Shown here: one piece after another, positions 18,925 through 27,059 of the stretch | Numbering within the stretch: the first letter of the stretch is position 1 | Layout: every line of letters starts with the position of its first letter | Assembly (NCBI GenBank): GCA_009379955.1 | Contig: WHST01000037.1 | Location: forward strand, 1-47,907 | Direction of reading: 5' to 3' | DNA length: 47,907 bases | From: Streptosporangiales bacterium | Lineage (GTDB): Bacteria > Actinomycetota > Actinomycetes > Streptosporangiales > WHST01 | The notes under the pieces: model-generated | The model's database searches: none | Seen by the model: the letters and a program-made list of their open reading frames with translations, nothing else | What the model was told of the DNA's origin: nothing | Translations under genes and position numbers: made by a program

Positions 18925-19311
18925 GTGGTGCACATGTTCCTCAACGGCGGCGGCATGGCGGACGGACCACTGCACCCGATGTTGGGTGGCGCACCTCTGG
19001 TGGCACGGACGTGGTCGGCACCGCACTACCGCTTCTACGCCGTGCGCGGCGAGTACCCCGCGATGGTGCGCGCGGCCGACGGCGAGGAGGGCCACCGGGT
19101 CGCCGGCGAGGTCTACGACCTGCCCCTCGACGTGCTCCGCGACTCCCTGCTGCCCGTCGAGCCGGCGGAGCTCGAGCTCGGCGTCATCGAGCTCGACGAC
19201 GGCGCGCCGTCCCTGGCGATGGTGCTGCGCAAGGCGTACCGCGGCGATCCCGCGCTCGTCGACATCTCGGAGCTTGGCAGCTGGCGTGCGTACCAGGACG
19301 CGCATGGGTGA
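18925..19311 (+). CDS. Free-standing allophanate-hydrolase C-terminal-type domain
   Basis: A 128-residue protein starting at GTG 18925 after TGGAGG. It resembles the C-terminal domain of allophanate hydrolase (AtzF), a gamma-glutamylcyclotransferase-like fold: FLNGGGM at the start, then APHYRFYAVRGEYPAMVRA, a central GHRVAGEVYDLP and a final SWRAYQ. In AtzF this domain handles the carboxylated product of the amidase half. No amidase half is encoded here. Lying between xanthine dehydrogenase and allantoinase, it probably acts on a ureido or carbamoyl intermediate, but the reaction is unknown. Confidence 0.78.
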   Translation: MVHMFLNGGGMADGPLHPMLGGAPLVARTWSAPHYRFYAVRGEYPAMVRAADGEEGHRVAGEVYDLPLDVLRDSLLPVEPAELELGVIELDDGAPSLAMVLRKAYRGDPALVDISELGSWRAYQDAHG

Positions 19312-20623
19312 CGAGCTGGCGATCAGGTCCACCCACGCGGTCCTGCCCGACGGTGAGCGCGCCGCGACGGTGACCGTGTCGGACGGACGCATCACCGGCG
19401 TGCTCGCCCACGACGCGGCGGTCGACGCCGCCGAGGTCGTCGACCTCGGCGGCCACGCGCTCCTCCCCGGCCTCGTCGACTCTCACGTCCACGTCAACGA
19501 GCCAGGCCGTACGGAGTGGGAGGGCTATGCGTCCGCGACGCGAGCCGCCGCCGCGGGCGGTGTCACCACGATCGTCGACATGCCGCTCAACTCGTTGCCG
19601 CCGACGCTCGACCCGGCCTCGCTCGACGCCAAGCGCGACGCGGCACGGGGACGTGCGCACGTCGACGTCGGCTTCTGGGGCGGCGCCGTGCCGGCGAACC
19701 TCGGCCGGCTGCACGCGCTGCACGACGCGGGCGCGCTCGGCTTCAAGTGCTTCACCACCGACTCGGGCGTACCGGAGTTCCCGCCATTGTCGTGGGACGA
19801 GGTGCGCGCCGCGCTCGCGGAGCTCGCCGCGTTCGACGGCCTCCTGATCGTCCACGCCGAGGACTCCGCCACGCTCGCCGCCGCACCCGCCGTGCACGGG
19901 AAGGCGTACGCAGGCTTCCTCGCGTCGCGTCCCGTCGCCGCGGAGACCCGGGCGGTCGCACGGCTCGCGGAGCTCGTCGCGGCGACGGGCGCCCGCGCCC
20001 ACGTGCTGCACCTGTCGGCGGCCGAGGCCGTCGCGGAGGTCGCGTCCGCGCGTGCGGATGGCGTACGCCTCACGGCCGAGACGTGCCCGCACTACCTGAC
20101 GCTCGCCGCCGAGGACGTCCGCGACGACGCCACCGTCTTCAAGTGCTGCCCGCCGATCCGTCCCGGCGCCAACCGCGAGGTGTTGTGGGAGGCACTGGCG
20201 GACGGCACGATCGACTGTGTCGTGTCGGACCACTCGCCGTGCCCGCCCGCTCTCAAGCGCGGCGGGTTCGCGTCGGCGTGGGGCGGCATCGCGTCCGTCC
20301 AGCTCGGCCTGCCGGTGGTGTGGACGCAGGCACGCGCGCGCGGCCACGGCCTCGGTGACGTCGCGCGTTGGATGGCGGCGGGACCGGCCACGCTCGCCGG
20401 CCTGCGCCACAAGGGACGCATCGCCGCCGGGTGCGACGCCGACCTCGTCGCGTTCGCCCCGGACGCGGAGTGGGTGGTCGATCCCGCGACGCTGCACCAC
20501 AGGCACCCACTCACGCCCTACGCCGGCCGACAGGTGACGGGTGCCGTGCTCGACACGTGGGTGCGCGGGCGTCGTTGCGACCACCGACCTGGCGGTCGGT
20601 TGCTGAGCCGGGAGGCGGCATGA
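19304..20623 (+). CDS. allB: Allantoinase
   Basis: A 439-residue cyclic amidohydrolase opening allantoin to allantoate. Zinc ligands are in DSHVHVNEPGRTEWEGY (about 59-75), the carboxylated Lys in GFKCFTTDSG (about 147), His in VHAED (about 184) and VLHLSA (about 235), and the catalytic Asp in VSDHSPC (about 308). ATG at 19304 overlaps the upstream gene by eight bases. It feeds the allantoicase encoded next. Confidence 0.95.
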   Translation: MGDELAIRSTHAVLPDGERAATVTVSDGRITGVLAHDAAVDAAEVVDLGGHALLPGLVDSHVHVNEPGRTEWEGYASATRAAAAGGVTTIVDMPLNSLPPTLDPASLDAKRDAARGRAHVDVGFWGGAVPANLGRLHALHDAGALGFKCFTTDSGVPEFPPLSWDEVRAALAELAAFDGLLIVHAEDSATLAAAPAVHGKAYAGFLASRPVAAETRAVARLAELVAATGARAHVLHLSAAEAVAEVASARADGVRLTAETCPHYLTLAAEDVRDDATVFKCCPPIRPGANREVLWEALADGTIDCVVSDHSPCPPALKRGGFASAWGGIASVQLGLPVVWTQARARGHGLGDVARWMAAGPATLAGLRHKGRIAAGCDADLVAFAPDAEWVVDPATLHHRHPLTPYAGRQVTGAVLDTWVRGRRCDHRPGGRLLSREAA

Positions 20624-21657
20624 TCGAGGACTTCACCACACTGCCCGACCTCGCGGTGCGCGCCGTCGGCGGCGGGGTCGTCGCCGCGAACGACGACCTG
20701 TTCGCCGACAAGGAGAACCTCGTCCGTACCGAGGAGCCCGTCCACCACCCGCGCACCTTCGGCGCCAAGGGCCAGGTGTACGACGGCTGGGAGACCCGCA
20801 GGCGCCGTACGTCGGGACACGACTGGGCGATCGTGCGGCTCGGCGTGCCAGGAATCGTGCATGGGGTGGTCGTCGACACGGCGTTCTTCCGCGGCAACTT
20901 CCCGCCCGAGTGCTCGGTCGAGGCCTGCACCGTCGACGGCTACCCGTCACCCGCGGAGCTCGAACGTGCCACCTGGACGACCATCGTCGACCGGTCGTCA
21001 CTCGCCGGCGACGTGCGCAATGCGTTCACTGCCAACGGTTCCGGGCCCTACACGCATGTCCGGCTGTCCGTCTACCCCGACGGCGGTGTCGCCCGGCTGC
21101 GCGTGCACGGCGAGCCGGTGCCCGATCCGCGCGCGTTCGCCGACCTCCCGCTCGACCTCGTCGCCCTCGTCAACGGCGGCCGCGTCGTCGACGCGTCGAA
21201 CCGCTTCTACTCGCGGCCGGACAACCTGATCATGCCGGGACAGGCCGCGGTGATGGGCGACGGCTGGGAGACCGCGCGACGCCGCGACGACGGCAACGAC
21301 TGGGTGCTGCTGCGTCTCGCCGGCCGCGGGGAGGTCCGCGTGGTCGAGATCGACACGACGCACTTCGTCGGCAACGCACCGGGATCGGCCGCCCTGCGCG
21401 GCGTCGACGTGGACGACGGGGTCGATCCCGGTGCCGGCGCCACGTGGTCCGACCTGCTGCCAGAGACCCGGCTGCAGCCTGACACCCCACATCGGTTCGT
21501 CCTCCCACCGTCGGGTCCCGTCACGCACGTGACGCTCGATGTGTACCCGGACGGCGGCCTGGCCAGGCTGCGCTGCTTCGGCAGCCTGACCCAGGACGCG
21601 TACGAGAGGATGCTGCGACGACGCTGGCCGGACACGGCCGCTGGTCAAGTCACGTAG
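20620..21657 (+). CDS. alc: Allantoicase
   Basis: A 345-residue enzyme splitting allantoate into ureidoglycolate and urea. It shows the family's internal duplication: NDDLFADKENLV...YDGWETRRRR...HDWAIVRLG in the first half, and NRFYSRPDNLI...GDGWETARRR...NDWVLLRLA in the second. Each half ends in VYPDGG-ARLR. The ATG overlaps the stop of allB. It is the last gene of the operon, and no ureidoglycolate lyase follows. Its last 13 bases overlap the convergent OmpA-domain gene. Confidence 0.95.
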   Translation: MIEDFTTLPDLAVRAVGGGVVAANDDLFADKENLVRTEEPVHHPRTFGAKGQVYDGWETRRRRTSGHDWAIVRLGVPGIVHGVVVDTAFFRGNFPPECSVEACTVDGYPSPAELERATWTTIVDRSSLAGDVRNAFTANGSGPYTHVRLSVYPDGGVARLRVHGEPVPDPRAFADLPLDLVALVNGGRVVDASNRFYSRPDNLIMPGQAAVMGDGWETARRRDDGNDWVLLRLAGRGEVRVVEIDTTHFVGNAPGSAALRGVDVDDGVDPGAGATWSDLLPETRLQPDTPHRFVLPPSGPVTHVTLDVYPDGGLARLRCFGSLTQDAYERMLRRRWPDTAAGQVT

Positions 21658-22187
21658 GTGATCGTGACCCGCCGGTTCAGCCGTCGGCCCGCTGGATTGT
21701 CCGAACCATCCGACTTCTTGTTCTCGGCGACGGGGTCGCTCTCGCCACGCCCGACCGCCTTGAACGTCGCCGAACCGCCGACCTTGGACTCCAGGTGGTC
21801 ACTGACCGCCTTCGCCCGCTGCGCGGACAGCCGCTTGTTGTACGACGTGGACCCGACCGAGTCGGTGTAGCCGACCACGGTCGCCGACTTCGCGCTCTTC
21901 GACCGCAGGGTGCTGACGACATCGCCGAGCACGTCGGTCGCGTCCGGCGAGAGCTTCGCGCTGTCGAACGCGAACAGCACATCCGCGTCGACCGTGTACA
22001 CGTTCTTCTTCACCTTCGGCTTGACGTCCCTGACACGCGGCTCGAGGTCGATCACCCGCGGCTTCAACTCGATCACCCGAGGTGGTGGCAGGGCCGCAGC
22101 CGCAGCCACAGACGGGAGCCCGCCGGCGACCACGACCGCGAGCGCCGCGACCACCCCTGCACGGTGAAGGGTTCGCATCCGCGTCAT
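21645..22187 (-). CDS. OmpA-domain cell-envelope protein
   Basis: A 180-residue protein. It has a signal peptide at about 1-30 (VVAALAVVVAGGLPSVAAAA), then a short repeated linker with PRVIELKPRVIDLEPRV, and an OmpA C-terminal domain at about 62-180. TVVGYTDSVGSTSYNKRLS and the final AGRRLNRRVTITY hold the Asp and Arg that bind peptidoglycan diaminopimelate. The start overlaps the stop of the upstream lipoprotein gene (ATGA), so the two are coupled. It should anchor to the cell wall outside the membrane. Confidence 0.9.
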   Translation of the reverse strand: MTRMRTLHRAGVVAALAVVVAGGLPSVAAAAALPPPRVIELKPRVIDLEPRVRDVKPKVKKNVYTVDADVLFAFDSAKLSPDATDVLGDVVSTLRSKSAKSATVVGYTDSVGSTSYNKRLSAQRAKAVSDHLESKVGGSATFKAVGRGESDPVAENKKSDGSDNPAGRRLNRRVTITYVT

Positions 22188-22825
22188 CCTTCGATCGTGA
22201 CGTCGGGGAAGGACCCGAGACCGGCGAGCACCGTCACCTTGGTGACGTCTGCCGGCGGCGCCGCGACCTGACTGACGTAGTGGCGTCGCTCGCCGGGCGC
22301 GAAGTCGTCCTCCTCGTTATCTCCGATGTCGTGCGTCTTGCTGCACAGGCAGGGGCCGTCCTCCCCGTCTTCGCGGAAGGTGCGGTACTCCTTCAGACCC
22401 TTGGCATCGAGGAGCGCGATGTTGCTGGCGTCGTGCTCGAGAGCACTCGGGCTCTCGTCGAGATTCGTCGTCACGTCCTGGAGAGGGATGGTGGTCTTTC
22501 CCGTGTTGTGCGCAGCCACCACGACGTTCACGACGTTGTCCGACCGCTGCACCGCGTACAGCTCGATCGTCAGACCCTCCGTGCTCGTGGGCGCCGACGC
22601 GATCGGCTCCGCGGGCACGTCGACGGTCACCGTGCCGCCCTGGTCGGCAACGAGGTCGAATGTCATCGCCTTGCCCGGCGCCTTCGACTTCGAGCCCTGC
22701 GACGCTCCCTCGCTCGGCTCGGCAGTCGGCAACCCCGTACAACCCGCGAGCACGAACCCCACGACGGCGAGCCCGAACGCCGCGGCGACGCCGCGGCCTC
22801 CTCGCGATCCCCGTGACCATCTCAT
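22184..22825 (-). CDS. Secreted lipoprotein, unknown function
   Basis: A 213-residue protein from the ATG at 22825, which lies ten bases after GGAGG; a GTG six bases earlier is too close to it. The N-terminus is twin-Arg-free and basic, followed by a hydrophobic core and the lipobox LAGC at about 26-29, so it is lipid-anchored on the outer face. The mature part has a Ser/Lys-rich linker and a beta-rich domain with the pair CLC at about 158. It is coupled to the OmpA-domain gene; such pairs recur in actinomycetes with no known task. Confidence 0.82.
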   Translation of the reverse strand: MRWSRGSRGGRGVAAAFGLAVVGFVLAGCTGLPTAEPSEGASQGSKSKAPGKAMTFDLVADQGGTVTVDVPAEPIASAPTSTEGLTIELYAVQRSDNVVNVVVAAHNTGKTTIPLQDVTTNLDESPSALEHDASNIALLDAKGLKEYRTFREDGEDGPCLCSKTHDIGDNEEDDFAPGERRHYVSQVAAPPADVTKVTVLAGLGSFPDVTIEG

Positions 22826-22852
22826 GAGCACCTGACCTCCACTTCGACTTCG

Positions 22853-22868
22853 ACGACCGTTCGGTCGT
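22853..22868. promoter_or_regulatory. Palindrome ACGACCG-TT-CGGTCGT upstream of the lipoprotein gene
   Basis: Perfect seven-base arms lie 28 bases before the lipoprotein start codon. A second perfect inverted repeat, TGTCACC-AGC-GGTGACA, lies at 22937-22953. Either may be an operator for the lipoprotein/OmpA transcript. Apart from these, the 505-base gap 22826-23330 holds no gene I can support. A 39-codon frame at 23047 has no ribosome site. A CCGGAC/GTCCGG hairpin near 23250 lies in the leader of the next gene. Confidence 0.35.
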
Positions 22869-23330
22869 GACGCGGGCTGCGATGCGCGTGGCGGCGCGTC
22901 GGTTCGGGGGTCCGCCGACGACAGCCGTGTCCGCTATGTCACCAGCGGTGACAGCGGCGCGCTTGCCGACCGGCCGTTCGAACGGTGGCCTGCGGGTATC
23001 ACGCAGGGTGACGTCGGAGCGGGCGGCACTCGCTAAGATATACGTCATGCAGCCTGATCGACTCACCACACCGCGGTCAGGCGCTCGGCTCCTCAGGTCG
23101 GTGCGAGAAGTCCGCAAGGCCTCGCCGAGTCCATCGACGCGCTGGCACGACCTGCGTGGTCGTTAGCGTCGCTACTGGTCGCGCCCGAACACGTGCCGCC
23201 GCAGGCTGACGCCGTTTCCACGGGTATTCACATGTCGCTCGCGTAGGCCGGACACCCGTCCGGTCGACGAAACCGGCCGGCGGTCGGGCCACCGAGACCG
23301 TTCATCCCCCACGATTGAGGAGAACGACCG

Positions 23331-24065
23331 ATGCCCGGATTGTCCGTACGTCTTCCCAGCACGGAGCAGGGACTGAGTCAGGACGAGGAGTACTGCCTCG
23401 TCGTCGAGGACGGGCGTGAGCGGCGCATCCGCTTCCACGACTACCACGAGATCTACACCGTCCCCGGTCTGTACGAGCAGCTCTTCAGCGAGCTGCTCAA
23501 GTGCTCGTCGCCGCAGATCATCGCGTCGTCGCTGGTGGAACAGGTCAAGAAGGCGGGCGAGTCGGTCGCCGACCTGCACGTCCTCGACCTCGGCGCGGGC
23601 AACGGCATGGTGGGCGAGGAGCTGCGCAAGCTCGGCGCCGGGTCACTCGTCGCCGCCGACATCATCGAGGAGGCCGCCCAGGCCGCGCGACGCGACCGTC
23701 CGCGGGTCTACGAGACGTACTACGTGGGCGACATCCGCGCGCTTCCCGACGACGCCGAACGCGACCTGCAGGCGCGCACCATCACCTGCATGACGTGCGT
23801 CGCCGCGCTCGGCTTCGGCGACATCCCGCCGTCCGCGTTCCAGGCGGCGTACGACCTCGTCGAGCCGGGTGGCTGGGTCGCCTTCAACATCAAGGACGCG
23901 TTCCTCGAGAACGTCGAGGAGGGTGGCTTCGCCGCCCTCATCCGCGACATGATCGCCGACGGCCGGCTGCAGGTGTGCTCCGAGCAGACGTACGTCCACC
24001 GGCTCTCCGTGAGCGGCGACGAGCTGCCCTACGTCGCGATCGTCGCGCGCAAGGCCACGAACTGA
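23331..24065 (+). CDS. SAM-dependent methyltransferase (class I)
   Basis: A 244-residue protein, ATG after GAGGAG. The Rossmann core carries motif I VLDLGAGNGMVGEEL (about 84-98), an acidic residue ending strand 2 (AADI, about 109), and motif IV-like region with ITCMTCVAALGFGD at about 150. The YDLVEPGGWVAFNIKD block is typical of small-molecule methyltransferases. The N-terminal 60 residues (RRIRFHDYHEIYTVPGLYEQ) recall the bacterial methyltransferases related to WBSCR27. The substrate is unknown. It stands alone between convergent neighbours. Confidence 0.85.
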   Translation: MPGLSVRLPSTEQGLSQDEEYCLVVEDGRERRIRFHDYHEIYTVPGLYEQLFSELLKCSSPQIIASSLVEQVKKAGESVADLHVLDLGAGNGMVGEELRKLGAGSLVAADIIEEAAQAARRDRPRVYETYYVGDIRALPDDAERDLQARTITCMTCVAALGFGDIPPSAFQAAYDLVEPGGWVAFNIKDAFLENVEEGGFAALIRDMIADGRLQVCSEQTYVHRLSVSGDELPYVAIVARKATN

Positions 24066-24093
24066 CGAGGACGGCGCAGGGGCGAGAAGACGG

Positions 24094-25914
24094 TCAGAGC
24101 CGCACGGTGCTCGTCGCCGCGCCGTGAGGCTCTGACCTCGCGGGCGACTCCGGCGCCGACTTCTCCGGACGCGACGTGCCGTTGCCGCCGCGGGAAGGAC
24201 GCAGCAGCGCCATGAGACGGCGCTCGGTGGCGACGATCCCGGTGAACAGCCGCCGCCCGGTGCGGGTGCCGACGACACGGCGTCCGACGCCGGTCGTCGT
24301 CCTGCTGACCGCTCCCCTGGCGACGACCCGCAGGCCGAGCAGGCCGCCCTCGGTCAGCCGCGTCTCGAAGTGGTCGCCCACCCCGCGTCCGATCCGCGGG
24401 CGTGCCGGCAGCTCGGCGCCTGCGTACTGGCGGTCGGCGGTGACGCGCGTCGCGATGCGCTGGGTCCCGGAGTCCAACCAGAGGCGCAGACCCCAGGAGG
24501 GATCGACGATGCCGAACGGCCGCACGAGGCCGGTCACGTCGGCGTCGATGCTCCAGGCGACGCGCCTGGGTCCGTGGCACACGTCGACGGGGATGCGCAC
24601 GTTCCGGTGGCGGTGCCGCATGTCGAACAGCTCGAGTGCGCCGGTGAGCCCGCTCGCCTCGATCCGCCCGAGCGGGTTGACCACCTCGCCGGCGAGGTAG
24701 ACGCGGCCGTCGGTGAGCGCCATCAGGCGCAGCTCGTTGCCGAGCTCGATCTCGTCGAGGGGCACGTCGTGCAGCCCGAGTTCCGTCACGTCGAGCTGCG
24801 CGCGGCCGAGGTCGGTGTCGAGGTACTCGCCGCACCAGTAGACGCGGCCGTCCTCGCGGACGAGGTCGGTGAGCAGGCGACCCCTGCGTCCCTTCCTGCC
24901 GGCGAAGTCGGATGCGACGATGGCGCGCTCGGTGTCACCGACGAGCAGCAGGTACGCCATGATCCCGTGGACCGGCTTGCACTCCTCGAAGGCGGACGGG
25001 TCGAGCTCGGTCAGGTACCGCTGCGCGACGGCGAGGAACTCCCTGCGGTACTCCGCGCCGCGCAGCCGGAGGTCGGAGACGTACAGCTGCAGGTCGTGGT
25101 TGATGAACTTCACGTCCTTGTGGAGCTTGAGGTCCCAGGCCCCCCTGCTCAGCAGGAACTGGTCGACGCGGCGGTGCACCTCGACCCGGTCGATGAAGTT
25201 CTGCAGCTCCGACCGGCGCCCGGTGATCGACTTCTTCGTGCTGCGCCTGACGATCGTCCAGTTGTAGACCCGGTCGGGGATCGTCGCGATCCTGCGCGCC
25301 TCGAGGTACGCCTGCGCGCTGAAGAGCAGGTCCTCGTAGTGCAGACCTTCGGCGAACCGCAGCGACACGCGGTCGAGGAAGTCACGCCGGTAGATCTTGT
25401 TGGTGGAGAGCGTGTCGTTGAGCAGGTCGGGGTCGTCGCGGACGGCCTCGTAGATGCCCGGTTCCTCGAACAGCTTGGGACACCACTGGCTCTCCACGCC
25501 GCTGTCGTCGACCTGCACCCGCACGCAGCGTCCGGAGACGAAGTCGGCGCCCGTCTCGCGCGCCCGGGCGTACAGCACGGCGCATGCGTGCCGCTCGATG
25601 GTGTCGTCGCTGTCGAGGAACATGACGTACGCACCGCGGGCGTTCTCGATACCGGTGTTGCGCGGCGTGCTGCACCCGCCGGAGTTCCGCTCGAGCTCGA
25701 TCACGCGCACCCGGTCGGAATGCCGCGCCGCGATCCGGCGCGCGACCCTCGCCGACCCGTCGGTGCTCGCGTCGTCGACCACGACGATCTCCACCCCGCG
25801 CAGCGACTGGTCGAGGACCGAGCGGATGGCCGTCGGCAACCGTGCGGCGTCGTTGTAGACGATGACGACCACCGTCACGACGGGCGCGGTGACCGGATCT
25901 GCGACCCCGGACAC
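24094..25914 (-). CDS. Family 2 glycosyltransferase, cell-surface polymer type
   Basis: A 606-residue protein. GTG at 25914 is chosen because GGGAGGTG lies just before it; a longer frame to 26004 lacks this. The N-terminal GT-A domain (about 10-230) has VTVVVIVYNDAARLP, VVVDDASTDGS and the metal-binding FLDSDD. The middle is helical, and the C-terminal 250 residues form a beta-rich extension with a basic tail. This layout resembles teichoic-acid-type or capsule polymerases in actinomycetes. No membrane segments are clear, so it acts at the inner face of the membrane. The acceptor is unknown. Confidence 0.85.
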   Translation of the reverse strand: MSGVADPVTAPVVTVVVIVYNDAARLPTAIRSVLDQSLRGVEIVVVDDASTDGSARVARRIAARHSDRVRVIELERNSGGCSTPRNTGIENARGAYVMFLDSDDTIERHACAVLYARARETGADFVSGRCVRVQVDDSGVESQWCPKLFEEPGIYEAVRDDPDLLNDTLSTNKIYRRDFLDRVSLRFAEGLHYEDLLFSAQAYLEARRIATIPDRVYNWTIVRRSTKKSITGRRSELQNFIDRVEVHRRVDQFLLSRGAWDLKLHKDVKFINHDLQLYVSDLRLRGAEYRREFLAVAQRYLTELDPSAFEECKPVHGIMAYLLLVGDTERAIVASDFAGRKGRRGRLLTDLVREDGRVYWCGEYLDTDLGRAQLDVTELGLHDVPLDEIELGNELRLMALTDGRVYLAGEVVNPLGRIEASGLTGALELFDMRHRHRNVRIPVDVCHGPRRVAWSIDADVTGLVRPFGIVDPSWGLRLWLDSGTQRIATRVTADRQYAGAELPARPRIGRGVGDHFETRLTEGGLLGLRVVARGAVSRTTTGVGRRVVGTRTGRRLFTGIVATERRLMALLRPSRGGNGTSRPEKSAPESPARSEPHGAATSTVRL

Positions 25915-26044
25915 CGATCCACCTCCCTGTGTGCCAGCTGCCGCCGGCGGTCTTTGCGACAGCACGACCCGATGTCCGGGAGCGTAGACGCGCGCGACGA
26001 ACACACCAGGTCACCGACATGAACGCGAAGTAACCGCCGCGGGG

Positions 26045-26092
26045 CCCGTCAGGGGCGCCGGTGGATCCCACGTGGACTCCACTCGTGACGGG
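26045..26092. terminator. Nested inverted repeat downstream of the GroES-like gene
   Basis: CCCGTCA (26045-26051) pairs with TGACGGG (26086-26092), and GTGGA (26061-26065) pairs with TCCAC (26078-26082) inside it. It starts ten bases beyond the stop of the minus-strand GroES-like gene. It lacks a U run and is offered as a likely terminator. Confidence 0.35.
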
Positions 26093-26102
26093 GCGGGACG
26101 CC

Positions 26103-26462
26103 CTAGAGGTAGAGGCCGGTGCTGCCGCCGGCATCCTCGAGGCGCTCGGCGGCGACGGCGTGGATGTCGCGCTCGCGCAGCAGCACGTAGTTGACGCCGC
26201 GGACCTCGACCTCGGCGGGCTCCTCGGGGTCGAACAGCACGTGGTCGCCGACCTTGACCGTGCGCACGTTGTTGCCGACGGCGACGGCCTCTGCCCAGGC
26301 GAGGCGCTTGCCCATGCTCGCGGTCGCGGGGATGACGAGACCGCTGGCCGACCGGCGCTCGCCGTCGGCGGTGTCGACGTGGACGAGGACCCGGTCGTGC
26401 AGCAACCGGATGGGCAGGCCCTCCTCCAGCGAGGAACGGGCGGCAGAAGACGCAGGACTCAC
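26103..26462 (-). CDS. GroES-like co-chaperonin paralogue
   Basis: A 119-residue Cpn10-fold protein. It shows LLHDRVLVHVD at about 19-29, SASGLVIPATASMGK (mobile-loop region, about 38-52), VKVGDHVLFDP and VNYVLLRERDIHAV. It is longer than normal GroES (about 97-100) through N-terminal and C-terminal extensions, and no groEL is adjacent. Actinomycetes often keep such a second GroES-like gene apart from groESL. Whether it caps GroEL is unknown. GTG start; it follows the DUF3618 gene by 23 bases on the same strand. Confidence 0.85.
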   Translation of the reverse strand: MSPASSAARSSLEEGLPIRLLHDRVLVHVDTADGERRSASGLVIPATASMGKRLAWAEAVAVGNNVRTVKVGDHVLFDPEEPAEVEVRGVNYVLLRERDIHAVAAERLEDAGGSTGLYL

Positions 26463-26485
26463 GTGATGAACCGTACCCGCTGTCG

Positions 26486-26791
26486 CTACCTGCGCCGACG
26501 CCAGACGATGATCGCGGCGGTGCCGACCACGACCACGGCCGCGGCGGCGATGAGGTACTCCTTGCGTACGACGGGACCGCCGTCGTGCGTACCGTGGGGG
26601 TCATGGTCGGCCGCGGCCTCGAGCTGCGCGGTCGCGCCGCCGACGCGCTGCTTCAGCCGACCCATGCCGCGCTCGAGGACCCGCTTCGGGTGCACCCTGT
26701 CGACGATCGCGTCGACCGAACGTGCGAGGTCGGTGCGCGCCCGCTCGATCTGACGCTCGAGCTCGCTGGGGCTTCCCGGGGCGTCGCTCAC
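26486..26791 (-). CDS. DUF3618-type membrane-anchored protein
   Basis: A 101-residue protein. SELERQIERARTDLARSVDAIVDRVHPK (given in pieces: SELERQIERARTDLAR at about 8-23, VDAIVDRVHP at about 26-35) is the DUF3618 signature, a short amphipathic helix. A single C-terminal membrane helix follows at about 80-97 and ends in a run of Arg, so the N-terminus is cytoplasmic. The role is unknown in the family. It is probably co-transcribed with the GroES-like gene. Confidence 0.88.
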   Translation of the reverse strand: MSDAPGSPSELERQIERARTDLARSVDAIVDRVHPKRVLERGMGRLKQRVGGATAQLEAAADHDPHGTHDGGPVVRKEYLIAAAAVVVVGTAAIIVWRRRR

Positions 26792-26829
26792 GTGCTACCC
26801 CTCCGTGTCCACCGTCGATTGCCGTCGGG

Positions 26830-26996
26830 CTAGGCCGTGTCTGCTCATGGCGTTCGAGGCGAGCGGCGTCCAGGGCGGTCAATGGCGGCGGCGGAGGACG
26901 AGCTCGTACTGGGCATACTTGCGAGCTCCGACAACGCCGCCAGTGGCCGCCATGGGCGTCGCGTAGCCCGGACAGTCATGAGCAGACACGGCCTAG
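26830..26996. mobile_element. MITE-like element with 20-bp inverted ends
   Basis: CTAGGCCGTGTCTGCTCATG at 26830-26849 is matched by its exact reverse complement at 26977-26996. The 127-base interior has no gene but has further symmetry (GAGCTC copies and GGCGGC/GCCGCC blocks). A terminal CTAG at both ends could be a palindromic target duplication, as produced by some IS5-family transposases, with GCCGTGTCTGCTCATG as the true inverted repeat. It lies between the DUF3618 and bcp genes. It could also be one large stem-loop RNA. Confidence 0.6.
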
Positions 26997-27059
26997 TATC
27001 CAGGAACGCCCTGGCCAGCACCAATGCACCCCGCCGAGTGCTGGCGATACGGTCGGACC

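Noticed and set aside
23047-23166. Small 39-codon gene before the methyltransferase
   Set aside because: No ribosome site, no hydrophobic or structured features and no reason to prefer it over chance.
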